In this document: piece after piece, positions 1-7,234 of the stretch | How positions within the stretch are numbered: the first letter of the stretch is position 1 | How the letters are laid out: the number at the start of each line of letters is the position of its first letter | Source: Streptomyces sp. NRRL S-350 | Lineage (GTDB): Bacteria > Actinomycetota > Actinomycetes > Streptomycetales > Streptomycetaceae | Length of the DNA stretch: 64,000 nucleotides | Assembly: GCF_000719705.1 (NCBI RefSeq) | Contig: NZ_JOHO01000008.1 | Span: forward strand, 1 to 64,000 | Reading direction: 5' to 3' | Position numbers and translations under genes: made by a program | The notes under the pieces: generated by a model | Seen by the model: only the letters and a program-made list of their open reading frames with translations | Told to the model about the DNA's origin: nothing | The model's database searches: none

Positions 1-147
1 CAGGTCGAGGTCGCCGGGTTCGGTGTCGCCGCCGAGGCCCGCGATGCGGTCGCCCGCGATCGTGAGCCGGTCGCCGTCGACGACGCCGCCGGGCAGGACG
101 AGTCGGGCGCCGGCCAGGGCGGTACGGTCACGGTCCGCGGTGGTCAC
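1..147 (-). CDS. nagA: N-acetylglucosamine-6-phosphate deacetylase, N-terminal part (cut by window edge)
   Basis: Only the first 49 codons are present; the gene runs off the left edge. The GTG start (145-147) overlaps the TGA stop of the upstream ROK kinase in a GTGA junction, so the two are translationally coupled. The translated start contains ARLVLPGGVVDG and ADR-type strands (LTIAGDRIAGLG) typical of the small beta-sandwich that begins amidohydrolases of the NagA type. NagA removes the acetyl group from GlcNAc-6-phosphate in the cytoplasm, giving glucosamine-6-phosphate. Identity rests on this short N-terminus and on the nagK-nagA order known in Streptomyces. Confidence 0.75.
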   Translation of the reverse strand, partial: MTTADRDRTALAGARLVLPGGVVDGDRLTIAGDRIAGLGGDTEPGDLDL

Positions 148-1091
148 GCGGTCACCTCCATGGAGAGCAGGTCCCAGGCGAGCAGGCCCGCGCCCAGGGA
201 CGCGGCGGTGTCTTTGAGCATGGCGGGTACGACCTTTGGGGGCATCTGGAAGGTCAGGCGCTCGGTGACCGCCGCCCGCAGCGGGGTGAAGAGCGTGTCC
301 CCGGCCTCGGCCAGCCCGCCGCCGACGATCACCGTGGAGGGGTCGAGCAGGCTCTGGGCGAGGACGATGCCGTCCGCCAGGGCGTCGACGGCCCGCTGCC
401 AGACCGCGAGCGCGCGGTCGTCCCCGGCGTCCACCGCGGCGGCGCAGGAGGCCGCGTCGGCGGCGGGGTCGCCGTCGGCCTCGGCCCAGGCGCGGGAGAC
501 GGCGGAGGCGGAGGCGAGCGTCTCCAGGCAGCCGCGGGCGCCGCAGCCGCAGGGGAGTCCGCCGGGCCGGACCACGACGTGGCCGATCTCGCCGCCGTAG
601 CCGTGCGCGCCGGCCTCGATCCGGCCGTCGATGCCGATCGCGCCGGCGATGCCGGTGCCGAGGGCGACGAACAGGAAGCGGTCGACGCCCCGGCCGGCAC
701 CGAGCCGGCCCTCGGCCAGGCCGCCCGAGCGCACGTCGTGGCCGAGGGCCACCGGCATCGCGGAGCCGTCGGCGGCGGCCAGGCGCTCGCCGAGGAGCTT
801 GCGCAGGGGGAGGTCCCGCCAGCCGAGGTTGGCGGAGAAGACCGCGATGCTGTTCTCCTCGTCGATCGTCCCCGGGACGGCCACCCCGGCCGCGAGCGGG
901 GCGACGCCGAAGCGGCTGCGGCCCTCGTGCGCCAGGTCGGTGGCGAAGTCGAGGATGGCGGCGACGACGGCGTCCGGTCCGTGCTCCCGCCCGGTCGGTC
1001 GGCGTGCCTCGAACAGCACGGAGCCGTCCTGGGCGAGCAGCGCGGCCTTCATGCCGGTGCCGCCTACATCGAGTGCGATGACGTGCTTCAC
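144..1091 (-). CDS. nagK: ROK-family sugar kinase, probable N-acetylglucosamine kinase
   Basis: Protein of 315 aa with the ROK-family layout. The phosphate-binding DVGGTGMKA motif is at residues 8-16, a catalytic Asp lies in GHDVRSG near residue 119, GGEIGH ends at His171, and the zinc-binding CGCGARGCLE motif (Cys181, Cys183, Cys188) follows. It should phosphorylate GlcNAc entering the cell as free sugar, feeding NagA, with which it overlaps by 4 nt. The length is normal for the family. Two dre-like sites just upstream (1119-1134, 1141-1156) suggest repression by DasR, released by glucosamine-6-phosphate. A glucokinase-like specificity cannot be excluded from sequence alone, but the nagA linkage favours GlcNAc. 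Confidence 0.85.
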   Translation of the reverse strand: MKHVIALDVGGTGMKAALLAQDGSVLFEARRPTGREHGPDAVVAAILDFATDLAHEGRSRFGVAPLAAGVAVPGTIDEENSIAVFSANLGWRDLPLRKLLGERLAAADGSAMPVALGHDVRSGGLAEGRLGAGRGVDRFLFVALGTGIAGAIGIDGRIEAGAHGYGGEIGHVVVRPGGLPCGCGARGCLETLASASAVSRAWAEADGDPAADAASCAAAVDAGDDRALAVWQRAVDALADGIVLAQSLLDPSTVIVGGGLAEAGDTLFTPLRAAVTERLTFQMPPKVVPAMLKDTAASLGAGLLAWDLLSMEVTA

Positions 1092-1118
1092 GGAGGACAG
1101 TTTCCCCCGGGTGGTAGA

Positions 1119-1134
1119 AGAGGTCTAGTCCAGT
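1119..1134. promoter_or_regulatory. DasR-responsive element (dre-like site 1) before nagK
   Basis: The 16-mer AGAGGTCTAGTCCAGT matches the published DasR consensus A(C/G)TGGTCTAGACCA(C/G)T at 14 of 16 positions. It lies 28 nt upstream of the nagK start codon, a position suited to a repressor site for the leftward nagK-nagA operon. Binding is inferred from the motif only. Confidence 0.7.
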
Positions 1135-1140
1135 TGGGTG

Positions 1141-1156
1141 ATTGGTCTGGTCCATA
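1141..1156. promoter_or_regulatory. DasR-responsive element (dre-like site 2)
   Basis: ATTGGTCTGGTCCATA matches the dre consensus at 11 of 16 positions, with the core TGGTCT and CCA kept. It sits 6 nt from dre-like site 1, so the two could form a tandem operator for nagK-nagA. Confidence 0.45.
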
Positions 1157-1312
1157 CTGGGTGAGCTTTGTCGCAGCTGCGGGGGTGTGCGGCGCTTTGG
1201 GGTGGGGGCGTACGGAGGCGAACGGGGGCGGTCGGAGCCCGATCCGGGCGCTCGCGTTGCGCATCGTGCAACGACCCGGGGCACTTCGATAACTACTGGG
1301 GCGTGGCGGACC

Positions 1313-1328
1313 AGTGGTGTGGACCAGT
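1313..1328. promoter_or_regulatory. DasR-responsive element (dre-like site 3) before the sugar-binding lipoprotein
   Basis: AGTGGTGTGGACCAGT matches the dre consensus at 14 of 16 positions. It lies about 85 nt upstream of the TTG start of the rightward solute-binding protein, and a second short palindrome (GGACCAGTGGTCC, 1321-1333) overlaps it. It may place the binding protein under DasR together with nagK-nagA. The rest of 1092-1413 shows no gene. Confidence 0.6.
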
Positions 1329-1413
1329 GGTCCGCGACTTTGGCAGTGTGGCGATCCCCCTACCGGAGCCCCCCATTCCGGCAGCAGTTCTTCCCCGTAA
1401 GGCGGTACCCGCG

Positions 1414-2694
1414 TTGAACAGGCGCGTCCACGTTCCCACCCGTGTGCTCGGCAGTGTCCTGGCCGGAGCACTGGCACTCACCGCGGTCGGCGCGTGCGGC
1501 GGGCAGGGCGGCGGGACCGTCACCCTGAAGCTGGTCGCCGCGGACTACGGGGAGAACGCGGAGACCGGCTCCCAGCACTACTGGGGCGACATCGTCAAGG
1601 CGTTCGAGGCCGCCAACCCCGGGATCAGGGTCAGCGTCGAAGTGGACAGCTGGACCGAGATCGGCAAGAAGGTCGAGGACATGATCGCGGCCGGGAAGTC
1701 GCCGGACCTGCTGCAGACCGGCGGCTTCGCCGACCAGGTCGCGGCGAACCGGCTGTACCCGGCCTCGGACGTGCTCTCCGTGGACACCCAGGCCGACTTC
1801 CTGGACACCTTCGCCCACGCCGGGCAGGTGCTCGGGACGCAGTACGGGATCCCGTTCGTGTCCTCCTCGCGGGTGCTCTTCTACAACAAGGCGATGTTCC
1901 GGCAGGCGGGGATCGCGCAGCCGCCGACCACCTGGAGCGAACTGCGGCAGGACGCCGAGAAGATCAAGGCCAAGGTGCCGGGGGTGACTCCGTACGGGCT
2001 CCCGCTGGGGCCCGAGGAGGCGCCGGCCGAATCCATGCTGTGGACGCTGAGCGGCGGCGGGAGCATCTCCGACGACGTGGGCAACTACACCATCGACAGC
2101 ACCCAGAACCAGGCGACGTTCAACTGGCTGAAGGCCAACCTGGTGAGCACCGGGCTGACGTACCCGGACCCGGGGAAGATGAACCGGACCCCGGTGTTCC
2201 AGGACTTCGCGACGGGGAAGGTCGCGATGCTGAACGGGCACCCGACGCTGCTGCGGATGGCGACCGGGGGGAACATCGACTTCGGGACGGCGCCGATCCC
2301 CAAGAAGGACGGCGTGGGGCGCACCGGCAGCCTCGGGGTCGCGGACTGGATGATGGCGTTCAAGGCGAACGGGCACAAGAACGAGATCAAGAAGTTCCTG
2401 TCGTTCGTCTACGGCCGGGACAACCAGCTGAAGTTCGACGAGCAGTACAACCTGCTGCCGGTCACCCAGGACGCGTTCGACCGGATGTCGACGGACCCCA
2501 AGCACGCGGACCTCAAGCAGTTCGCCGTCGGGCTCGGCAACGCGAGCTTCTACCCGTTCGGGGATCCCGCGTGGGGCGAGGTCAGCAACCGGATCAAGGC
2601 GGGGATCGGGCAGGCCGTGACGGGCGATCCCAAGCAGGTGCTCGGCGGGCTGCAGGACGCGGCGGTGAAGGAGGCGGCACGGGTCCGCAAGTAG
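1414..2694 (+). CDS. Sugar ABC transporter solute-binding lipoprotein (family 1)
   Basis: Protein of 426 aa if started at TTG 1414, chosen because it gives a clean lipoprotein signal: a basic start, a hydrophobic stretch and a VGAC lipobox with Cys at about residue 29. An AAGG element sits about 10 nt upstream. The open frame extends further 5' but without a signal-like sequence. The mature part has the extracellular family 1 binding fold typical of oligosaccharide and amino-sugar importers, with YGIPFVSSSRVLFYNK and a C-terminal DPAWGEV region. It would bind sugar outside the membrane. No permease or ATPase gene is adjacent, so it must rely on transporter subunits encoded elsewhere. It is divergent from nagK, with a good dre site upstream. 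The ligand is not known; an amino sugar is an inference from context. Confidence 0.85.
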   Translation: MNRRVHVPTRVLGSVLAGALALTAVGACGGQGGGTVTLKLVAADYGENAETGSQHYWGDIVKAFEAANPGIRVSVEVDSWTEIGKKVEDMIAAGKSPDLLQTGGFADQVAANRLYPASDVLSVDTQADFLDTFAHAGQVLGTQYGIPFVSSSRVLFYNKAMFRQAGIAQPPTTWSELRQDAEKIKAKVPGVTPYGLPLGPEEAPAESMLWTLSGGGSISDDVGNYTIDSTQNQATFNWLKANLVSTGLTYPDPGKMNRTPVFQDFATGKVAMLNGHPTLLRMATGGNIDFGTAPIPKKDGVGRTGSLGVADWMMAFKANGHKNEIKKFLSFVYGRDNQLKFDEQYNLLPVTQDAFDRMSTDPKHADLKQFAVGLGNASFYPFGDPAWGEVSNRIKAGIGQAVTGDPKQVLGGLQDAAVKEAARVRK

Positions 2695-2708
2695 GACCCG
2701 TCGGCGGC

Positions 2709-2732
2709 CCCGGCCCCGGACTCGGGGCCGGG
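2709..2732. terminator. Bidirectional hairpin between lipoprotein and cupin genes
   Basis: A 10-bp perfect stem (2709-2718 with 2723-2732) and a 4-nt GACT loop lie in the short gap between two converging genes. There is no U tract, as usual for streptomycete terminators. Confidence 0.5.
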
Positions 2733-2748
2733 CGCGGCGGCTCCGCCC

Positions 2749-3159
2749 TCAGGGCCGCGCGGCCCCGCTCTCGGGGCGCTCCCGGGGCAGCGTGATCGCG
2801 TAGGCCTTGCGCAGGGTCTCGTGGACCGTCCAGGTGGTGCGGTCGCCCTCGCGCAGGACCGCGCAGTCGCCGGGGCCGACCTCCAGGGTCGGGCCGCCCT
2901 CGATCTCGACGGTGGCCCGGCCGCTGAGGACCACGAACATCTCGTCGGCCTCGACGTCGGTGACCATGCCCGGGGTGATCTGCCAGATGCCGCGCAGCTG
3001 CCGGCCGTCGGCGGACTCGGTGAGCACCCGGCCGGTGACCTCGGGGGTGCCGGAGACGATCCGGGACGGGTCGAGCGGGTCGGGTTCGAGGTCGGCGGCG
3101 GGGACGTGCAGGGCGAAGGCGGGCGCGGCGGACGTGCTGGGCGTGGTCGGCGTGGTCAT
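2749..3159 (-). CDS. Cupin-domain protein
   Basis: Protein of 136 aa started at ATG 3159, giving MTTPTTPSTS and a compact single cupin. The frame is open much further upstream, but that stretch has no coding character. GIWQITPGM at about 57-65, the strand pair around DEMFVVLSGRATVEI (72-86), then VGPGDCAVLREGDRTTW form the small beta barrel of the RmlC cupin group (ethanolamine-utilisation EutQ-like type). Only a few of the usual metal-binding histidines are present. The function is therefore open: small-molecule binding or a simple isomerase. It converges with the lipoprotein gene. Confidence 0.75.
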   Translation of the reverse strand: MTTPTTPSTSAAPAFALHVPAADLEPDPLDPSRIVSGTPEVTGRVLTESADGRQLRGIWQITPGMVTDVEADEMFVVLSGRATVEIEGGPTLEVGPGDCAVLREGDRTTWTVHETLRKAYAITLPRERPESGAARP

Positions 3160-3261
3160 GGGGGCGACGTTAGCGGCGGCGCGGGAGCGGTGGGGCGAGC
3201 AGTGTGTGTCGGGGTCGCACGGGAGAATGACACTCCGTAGCGGTGGGCGGAGGTGTGCGCG

Positions 3262-3489
3262 GTGGGCGAGCTGAGTGAGCGGGACCGGGCGGTGCTGGCG
3301 CTGGAGGGGCGGCAGTGGCGGACGGCGGGGGCCAAGGAGCGGGCGATCCGGGAGGAGCTGGGGCTCTCCTCCACGCGGTACTACCAGCTGCTGAACGCGC
3401 TGCTGGACCGGCAGGAGGCGCTGGCCCACGCGCCGGTGCTGGTGAACCGGCTGCGGCGGATCCGGGCCGCCCGGCGCGAGGCCCGCTGA
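3262..3489 (+). CDS. DUF3263 small helix-turn-helix-like protein
   Basis: Protein of 75 aa with the actinobacterial DUF3263 pattern: LSERDRAVLALE, then a WRTAGAKERAIREELGLS segment that looks like a helix-turn-helix, then STRYYQLLNALLDRQEAL and a basic tail (RLRRIRAARREAR). GTG 3262 is preferred over the in-frame GTG 3253 because GGAGG at 3249-3253 is then correctly spaced. The SxRYYQxLN motif recalls sigma-factor and MerR recognition helices, so DNA binding is likely, but no function is established. It stands alone between cupin and otsB. Confidence 0.7.
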   Translation: MGELSERDRAVLALEGRQWRTAGAKERAIREELGLSSTRYYQLLNALLDRQEALAHAPVLVNRLRRIRAARREAR

Positions 3490-3540
3490 AGCGGGCGCGG
3501 GCGCCCGGGGCCGGGGGCGTTCCCGGGCGGGGCCGGGGGT

Positions 3541-4392
3541 ATGGGCCCCGGTATGGAATTCGAAGAGATGTGGGTGCCGGGGACCGAAGCCGGGCGGGAC
3601 GGGGTGCGCGCGATCCTGCGGGCGCCCCGGGACGCGGTGGTCGGATTGGACTTCGACGGGACGTTGGCGCCGATCGTGGCGGACCCGAGCCGGGCCAGGG
3701 CGCACCCGGGGGTGGCGGGGGCGCTGCGGGTGCTGGCGTCGGAGGTCGGGGCCGTGGTGGTGGTGACGGGGCGGCCCGCGGCGTTGGCGGTGGAGTACGG
3801 GGGCCTGGCCGACGTGCCGGGCGTCGTGGTGCTGGGGCACTACGGGGCCGAGCGGTGGGCGGACGGCGAGGTGACGGCACCGGAGGTGCATCCCGGCGTG
3901 GCGCGGGTGCGGGAGGAGTTGCCCGGGGTGCTGGCGCGGGCGGGGGCGCCGGAGGGCACGGCGCTGGAGGACAAGGGCCGGGCGGTCGCGGTGCACACCC
4001 GGCGGGCGGCGGCGCCGCAGGAGGCGCTGGAGCTGCTGCGGGCGCCGGTGGAGGAGCTGGCGGCCGGGTATGGGCTGGTGGTGGAGCCGGGGCGGCTGGT
4101 GCTGGAGCTGCGGCCGCCGGGGGTGGACAAGGGCGCGGCGTTGACCGGGTTCCTGCGGGAGCGGGGGGCCCGGTCGGTGCTGTACGCCGGGGACGACCTG
4201 GGGGACGTGGCGGCCTTCGCGGCGGTGGAGAAGCTGCGGGGCGAGGGGGTCGCCGGGCTGCTGGTGTGCAGCGCGGCGGTCGGGGACGCGCCCGTGCGCG
4301 AACTCGCCGACCGGGCGGACCTGGTGGTCCCGGGCCCGGCCGGCGTGGTGGAGCTGTTGGAGGCGTTGGGGGAGGCCCTCACGGGGAGTTGA
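3541..4392 (+). CDS. otsB: Trehalose-6-phosphate phosphatase
   Basis: Protein of 283 aa, a HAD-superfamily phosphatase. Motif I is LDFDGTLAPI (nucleophile Asp37, Asp39), motif II is VVVTGRP (74-80), a Lys lies in GVDKGAAL, and motif IV is YAGDDLGD (215-222) with three acidic residues. It dephosphorylates trehalose-6-phosphate made by OtsA. ATG 3541 is preceded by a G-rich stretch; ATG 3553 is an alternative start. The gene converges on otsA and their ends overlap by 14 nt, so the two steps of trehalose synthesis are next to each other but not in one operon. Confidence 0.9.
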   Translation: MGPGMEFEEMWVPGTEAGRDGVRAILRAPRDAVVGLDFDGTLAPIVADPSRARAHPGVAGALRVLASEVGAVVVVTGRPAALAVEYGGLADVPGVVVLGHYGAERWADGEVTAPEVHPGVARVREELPGVLARAGAPEGTALEDKGRAVAVHTRRAAAPQEALELLRAPVEELAAGYGLVVEPGRLVLELRPPGVDKGAALTGFLRERGARSVLYAGDDLGDVAAFAAVEKLRGEGVAGLLVCSAAVGDAPVRELADRADLVVPGPAGVVELLEALGEALTGS

Positions 4393-5863
4393 GCGGGGCC
4401 AGCGCGTCGAGCTGGTCGAGGAACCACTGCTGCGGGGGCAGCGCGGTGGCCGCCGCCGCGAGGCGCTTGGTGCGGTCGGCGCGCTCCTCCGGCGGCATGG
4501 TGAGGGCGTCGTGGAGGGCGTCCGCGGTGGCGATGACGTCGTACGGGTTGACGCTGAGGGCGTCCCCGGCCAGCTCCGCGTGGGCGCCGGCCTCGCGGGA
4601 GAGGACCAGGGCGCAGCCGTCGTCGGAGACCACGGGCACCTCCTTGGCGACCAGGTTCATGCCGTCCCTGATCGGGTTGACCAGGGCGACGTCGGCCAGC
4701 CGGTAGGCGGCGAGGGAGCGCGCGAAGTCGTCGTCGACGTGGAGGATCAGCGGCTGCCAGGTGGGGGTGGCGAACTCGGCGTCGATCTCCTCGGCGAGCC
4801 GCCGGACCGTGGCGGTGTACTCCCGGTACTCGGCCAGGTCGGTGCGGGACGGGTAGGCGAAGGCGATGTGGACCACCCGGTCGTGCCACTCGGGGCGGGT
4901 GCGGAGCAGGTGCCGGTAGGCCAGGAGGCCGCGGACGATGTTCTTGCTCAGCTCGGTGCGGTCGACCCGGACGATGGTGCGGCGGTCGCCGACGGCCGTG
5001 CGCAGGGCGGCGAGGCGGTCGTCCACGTCGGGGCGGTGGGAGCGCTCGCGCAGGAAGTCGGCGTCGGCGCCGAGGGCGTGCACGCCGAGCCTGGTGGTGC
5101 GGCCGTCGAGGGTGACGGTCAGCGCGTCGTGGTCCACGGTGGCGCCGAGGAGGTCCTCGCAGCAGGCGGCGAAGGCGCGGGCCCAGCGCTCGGTGAGGAA
5201 GCCGGCCCGGTCGGCGCCCAGGATGCCGGTGAGGACGGCGCGGCCGACGTCGTCGGGCAGCAGCCGGTAGTAATCGGGCGGGGCCCAGGGGGTGTGCGAG
5301 AAGTGGCCGATCCGGAGGTCGGGGCGGGCTTCGCGGAGCAGGGCCGGGGTGAGGGACAGGTGGTAGTCCTGGACGAGGACCGCGGCGCCCGGGGCGGCTT
5401 CGGCGGCCAGGGCTTCGGCGAAGGCGGCGTTGTAGGCCTGGTAGGCGGCCCATTCGGTGCGGAAGTCGGCGTCGAAGGCGGGGGCGGTGGGGGTCGCGTA
5501 GAGCAGGTGGTGGACGAACCAGAGGGTGGAGTTGGCGACGCCGTTGTAGGCGCGGGCGAAGGTCTCGGGGTCGATGTCCAGCATCCGGACGGCCTGTCCG
5601 CCGACGTCGTGGCCGGCCAGGTCCAGGCGCCCCTCGGGGGCCTCTCCGGCGGCTCTGCGGTCCGCGTCGCCGAGGGCCGCGCAGACCCAGACGGCGTTCG
5701 GGTCGTCGATCGCGGAGAGGCCGGAGACCAGGCCGCCGCCGCCTCGTCGGAGGGTCAGCGTGCCGTCGTCGGCGGTGCTGAACGACACCGGTCCCCGGTT
5801 GGATGCCACCAGGACGGGGGCGGTGCCGGTTGCACTCGAACGTTCGGTCGTGAGATCGCCCAT
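4379..5863 (-). CDS. otsA: Alpha,alpha-trehalose-phosphate synthase (GT20)
   Basis: Protein of 494 aa started at ATG 5863. It carries the GT20 landmarks: LVASNRGPVSF (18-28), FVHHLLY (117-122), VQDYHLS (164-170), GHFSHTPW (187-193), the nucleotide-phosphate pocket DRTELSKNI (301-309) and NPIRDGMNLVAKE (396-408). It transfers glucose from UDP- or GDP-glucose to glucose-6-phosphate. The glycine-rich loop GGGGLVSGL (41-49) is also typical. It follows gpgS by 38 nt on the same strand and is probably co-transcribed with it. An upstream extension of the frame overlaps gpgS and is rejected. Confidence 0.92.
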   Translation of the reverse strand: MGDLTTERSSATGTAPVLVASNRGPVSFSTADDGTLTLRRGGGGLVSGLSAIDDPNAVWVCAALGDADRRAAGEAPEGRLDLAGHDVGGQAVRMLDIDPETFARAYNGVANSTLWFVHHLLYATPTAPAFDADFRTEWAAYQAYNAAFAEALAAEAAPGAAVLVQDYHLSLTPALLREARPDLRIGHFSHTPWAPPDYYRLLPDDVGRAVLTGILGADRAGFLTERWARAFAACCEDLLGATVDHDALTVTLDGRTTRLGVHALGADADFLRERSHRPDVDDRLAALRTAVGDRRTIVRVDRTELSKNIVRGLLAYRHLLRTRPEWHDRVVHIAFAYPSRTDLAEYREYTATVRRLAEEIDAEFATPTWQPLILHVDDDFARSLAAYRLADVALVNPIRDGMNLVAKEVPVVSDDGCALVLSREAGAHAELAGDALSVNPYDVIATADALHDALTMPPEERADRTKRLAAAATALPPQQWFLDQLDALAPLNSP

Positions 5864-5901
5864 GGTTGGGATGTTGCCTGAGGCCAGGGGTGGCAAACCC
5901 C

Positions 5902-6933
5902 TCAGTGCCGGGTCGCGTATTCGGGGACGGTGTGCATGGGCGGCCGTTCCAGGGCGGTGATCGGGTGGGTGCTCGGGGTGAAGATGGGAGCCCCGCCGGC
6001 CGAGGCCCGGGGGACGGTTTCCGGGGCGCGGGCGAACTGGGTGAGGTAGGGGTGCACCAGGTCGGCGGAGGCCTTGAGCCGGTGGGCGCGGTCGAGCCGT
6101 TCGAGGGCGGTGCGGTAGATGGTGGCGGCCATCCGGCCGAGGGCCTGGCCGTCCTGGTGGCGGTGGTGCCGGACGCCGACGTCCACCTGCGCCAGGGCGT
6201 CCAGGCCGACCAGCTCCAGCGCGTCGACCAGCAGGCCGAGTTCGACCCCGTAGCCGGTGGGGAAGGGAAGCCGTTCGAGCAGCGAGCGGCGGGCCGCGTA
6301 CTCGCCGCCGAGGGGCTGGACGAAACCGGCGAGCTCCGGCCAGTGGAGGTTGAGCAGGGGGCGGGCGACGAGTTCGGTGACCCGGCCGCCGCCGGCCGGG
6401 ACGACGGCGCCGGACTCGGTTTCCAGCGGGCGGTCGTACATGGCCTTCACCAGCTGGATGGACCCGTCGGTCAGCAGCGGCCCGACGATGCCGGAGACGA
6501 AGGCCGGGTCGAACTCGCGCAGGTCGGCGTCCACGAAGCAGACGACGTCGCCGCGGGTGACCAGCAGGGAGCGCCACAGCACCTCGCCCTTGCCGGGGAC
6601 GGCGGGCAGCCGGGGCAGGATGGCGTCGCGGTGCTCGACCCGGGCGCCGGCCTCGGCGGCGACGGCGGCGGTGGCGTCGGAGGAGCCGGAGTCGACCACG
6701 ACGAGCTCGTCGACGAGCGGGAGGCGCTCCATCAGCTCCCGGCGGACGGTGCGGACGATGTCGCCGACGGTGGCCTCCTCGTCCAGGGCGGGCAGGACGA
6801 CGCTGACCGTGCGGCCGGTCCGTTCCTTGGCCGCGAGGAGGTCTTCGACCGGCCGGTCGGCCGCGCTCCAGGACCGGCGGCGCAGCCAGGACGCGGCCTG
6901 CGGCAGGAGCTCGGGGGTCGGTTCGGCGGGCAC
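5902..6933 (-). CDS. gpgS: Glucosyl-3-phosphoglycerate synthase (GT81)
   Basis: Protein of 343 aa started at GTG 6933, with GAGGAG about 8 nt upstream. It has a GT-A fold with VVLPALDEE (45-53), VVDSGSSD (79-86), GKGEVLWRSL (114-123) and the metal-binding DADLREFDPAFV (135-146), the pattern of glucosyl-3-phosphoglycerate synthases. It joins glucose from an NDP donor to 3-phosphoglycerate, the first step towards glucosylglycerate, a compatible solute and a precursor of methylglucose polysaccharide in mycobacteria. It lies upstream of otsA in the same direction. No gpgP phosphatase gene is seen nearby; OtsB is a trehalose-phosphate enzyme and not an obvious substitute. Confidence 0.85.
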   Translation of the reverse strand: MPAEPTPELLPQAASWLRRRSWSAADRPVEDLLAAKERTGRTVSVVLPALDEEATVGDIVRTVRRELMERLPLVDELVVVDSGSSDATAAVAAEAGARVEHRDAILPRLPAVPGKGEVLWRSLLVTRGDVVCFVDADLREFDPAFVSGIVGPLLTDGSIQLVKAMYDRPLETESGAVVPAGGGRVTELVARPLLNLHWPELAGFVQPLGGEYAARRSLLERLPFPTGYGVELGLLVDALELVGLDALAQVDVGVRHHRHQDGQALGRMAATIYRTALERLDRAHRLKASADLVHPYLTQFARAPETVPRASAGGAPIFTPSTHPITALERPPMHTVPEYATRH

Positions 6934-7083
6934 GGAAGTCTCCTCGGCGGGGTCGGGTGGGACGGCTCATCTCGCGTGGCGGACGGTCCCGTTCGGGTTC
7001 GACGCCTTCGGATACAGTCTTCGTACAGCGGTCGGACCTTTGCACGCCGGGGTCACCGTTGAGCGCCACCACAATTTCACAAG

Positions 7084-7215
7084 CTCATCCAGAGGGACTG
7101 AGGGAACGGCCCGTTGACGTCCCGGCAACCTTCTCGCCCGCCCGTCGTCCACGGGCCCCGGCGGGACAGGTGCCAATTCCGGCCTGTGGCGCGACCGCGC
7201 CGCGGGGAAGATGAG
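7084..7215 (+). promoter_or_regulatory. SAM-I (S-box) riboswitch in the metM leader
   Basis: The leader shows the S-box conserved blocks in order. P1 is CTCATC (7084-7089) pairing with GATGAG (7210-7215). The block CAGAGGGACTGAGGGAACGG (7090-7109) follows, then CCGGCAACC (7122-7130), and the AGGTGCCAATTCC block (about 7168-7180), which is highly diagnostic for S-adenosylmethionine binding. The 3' strand of P1 runs directly into the purine-rich GGAGAGAGG that should serve as ribosome binding site for metM. SAM-stabilised P1 would therefore mask it, implying translational repression by SAM. The aptamer assignment comes from the sequence; the mode of control is inferred. Confidence 0.88.
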
Positions 7216-7234
7216 GAGAGAGGCCTCCGCCACC

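Noticed and set aside
7211..7234. Upstream start codon for metM at 7211
   Set aside because: This ATG is part of the riboswitch P1 helix and would add eight residues not typical of the family.
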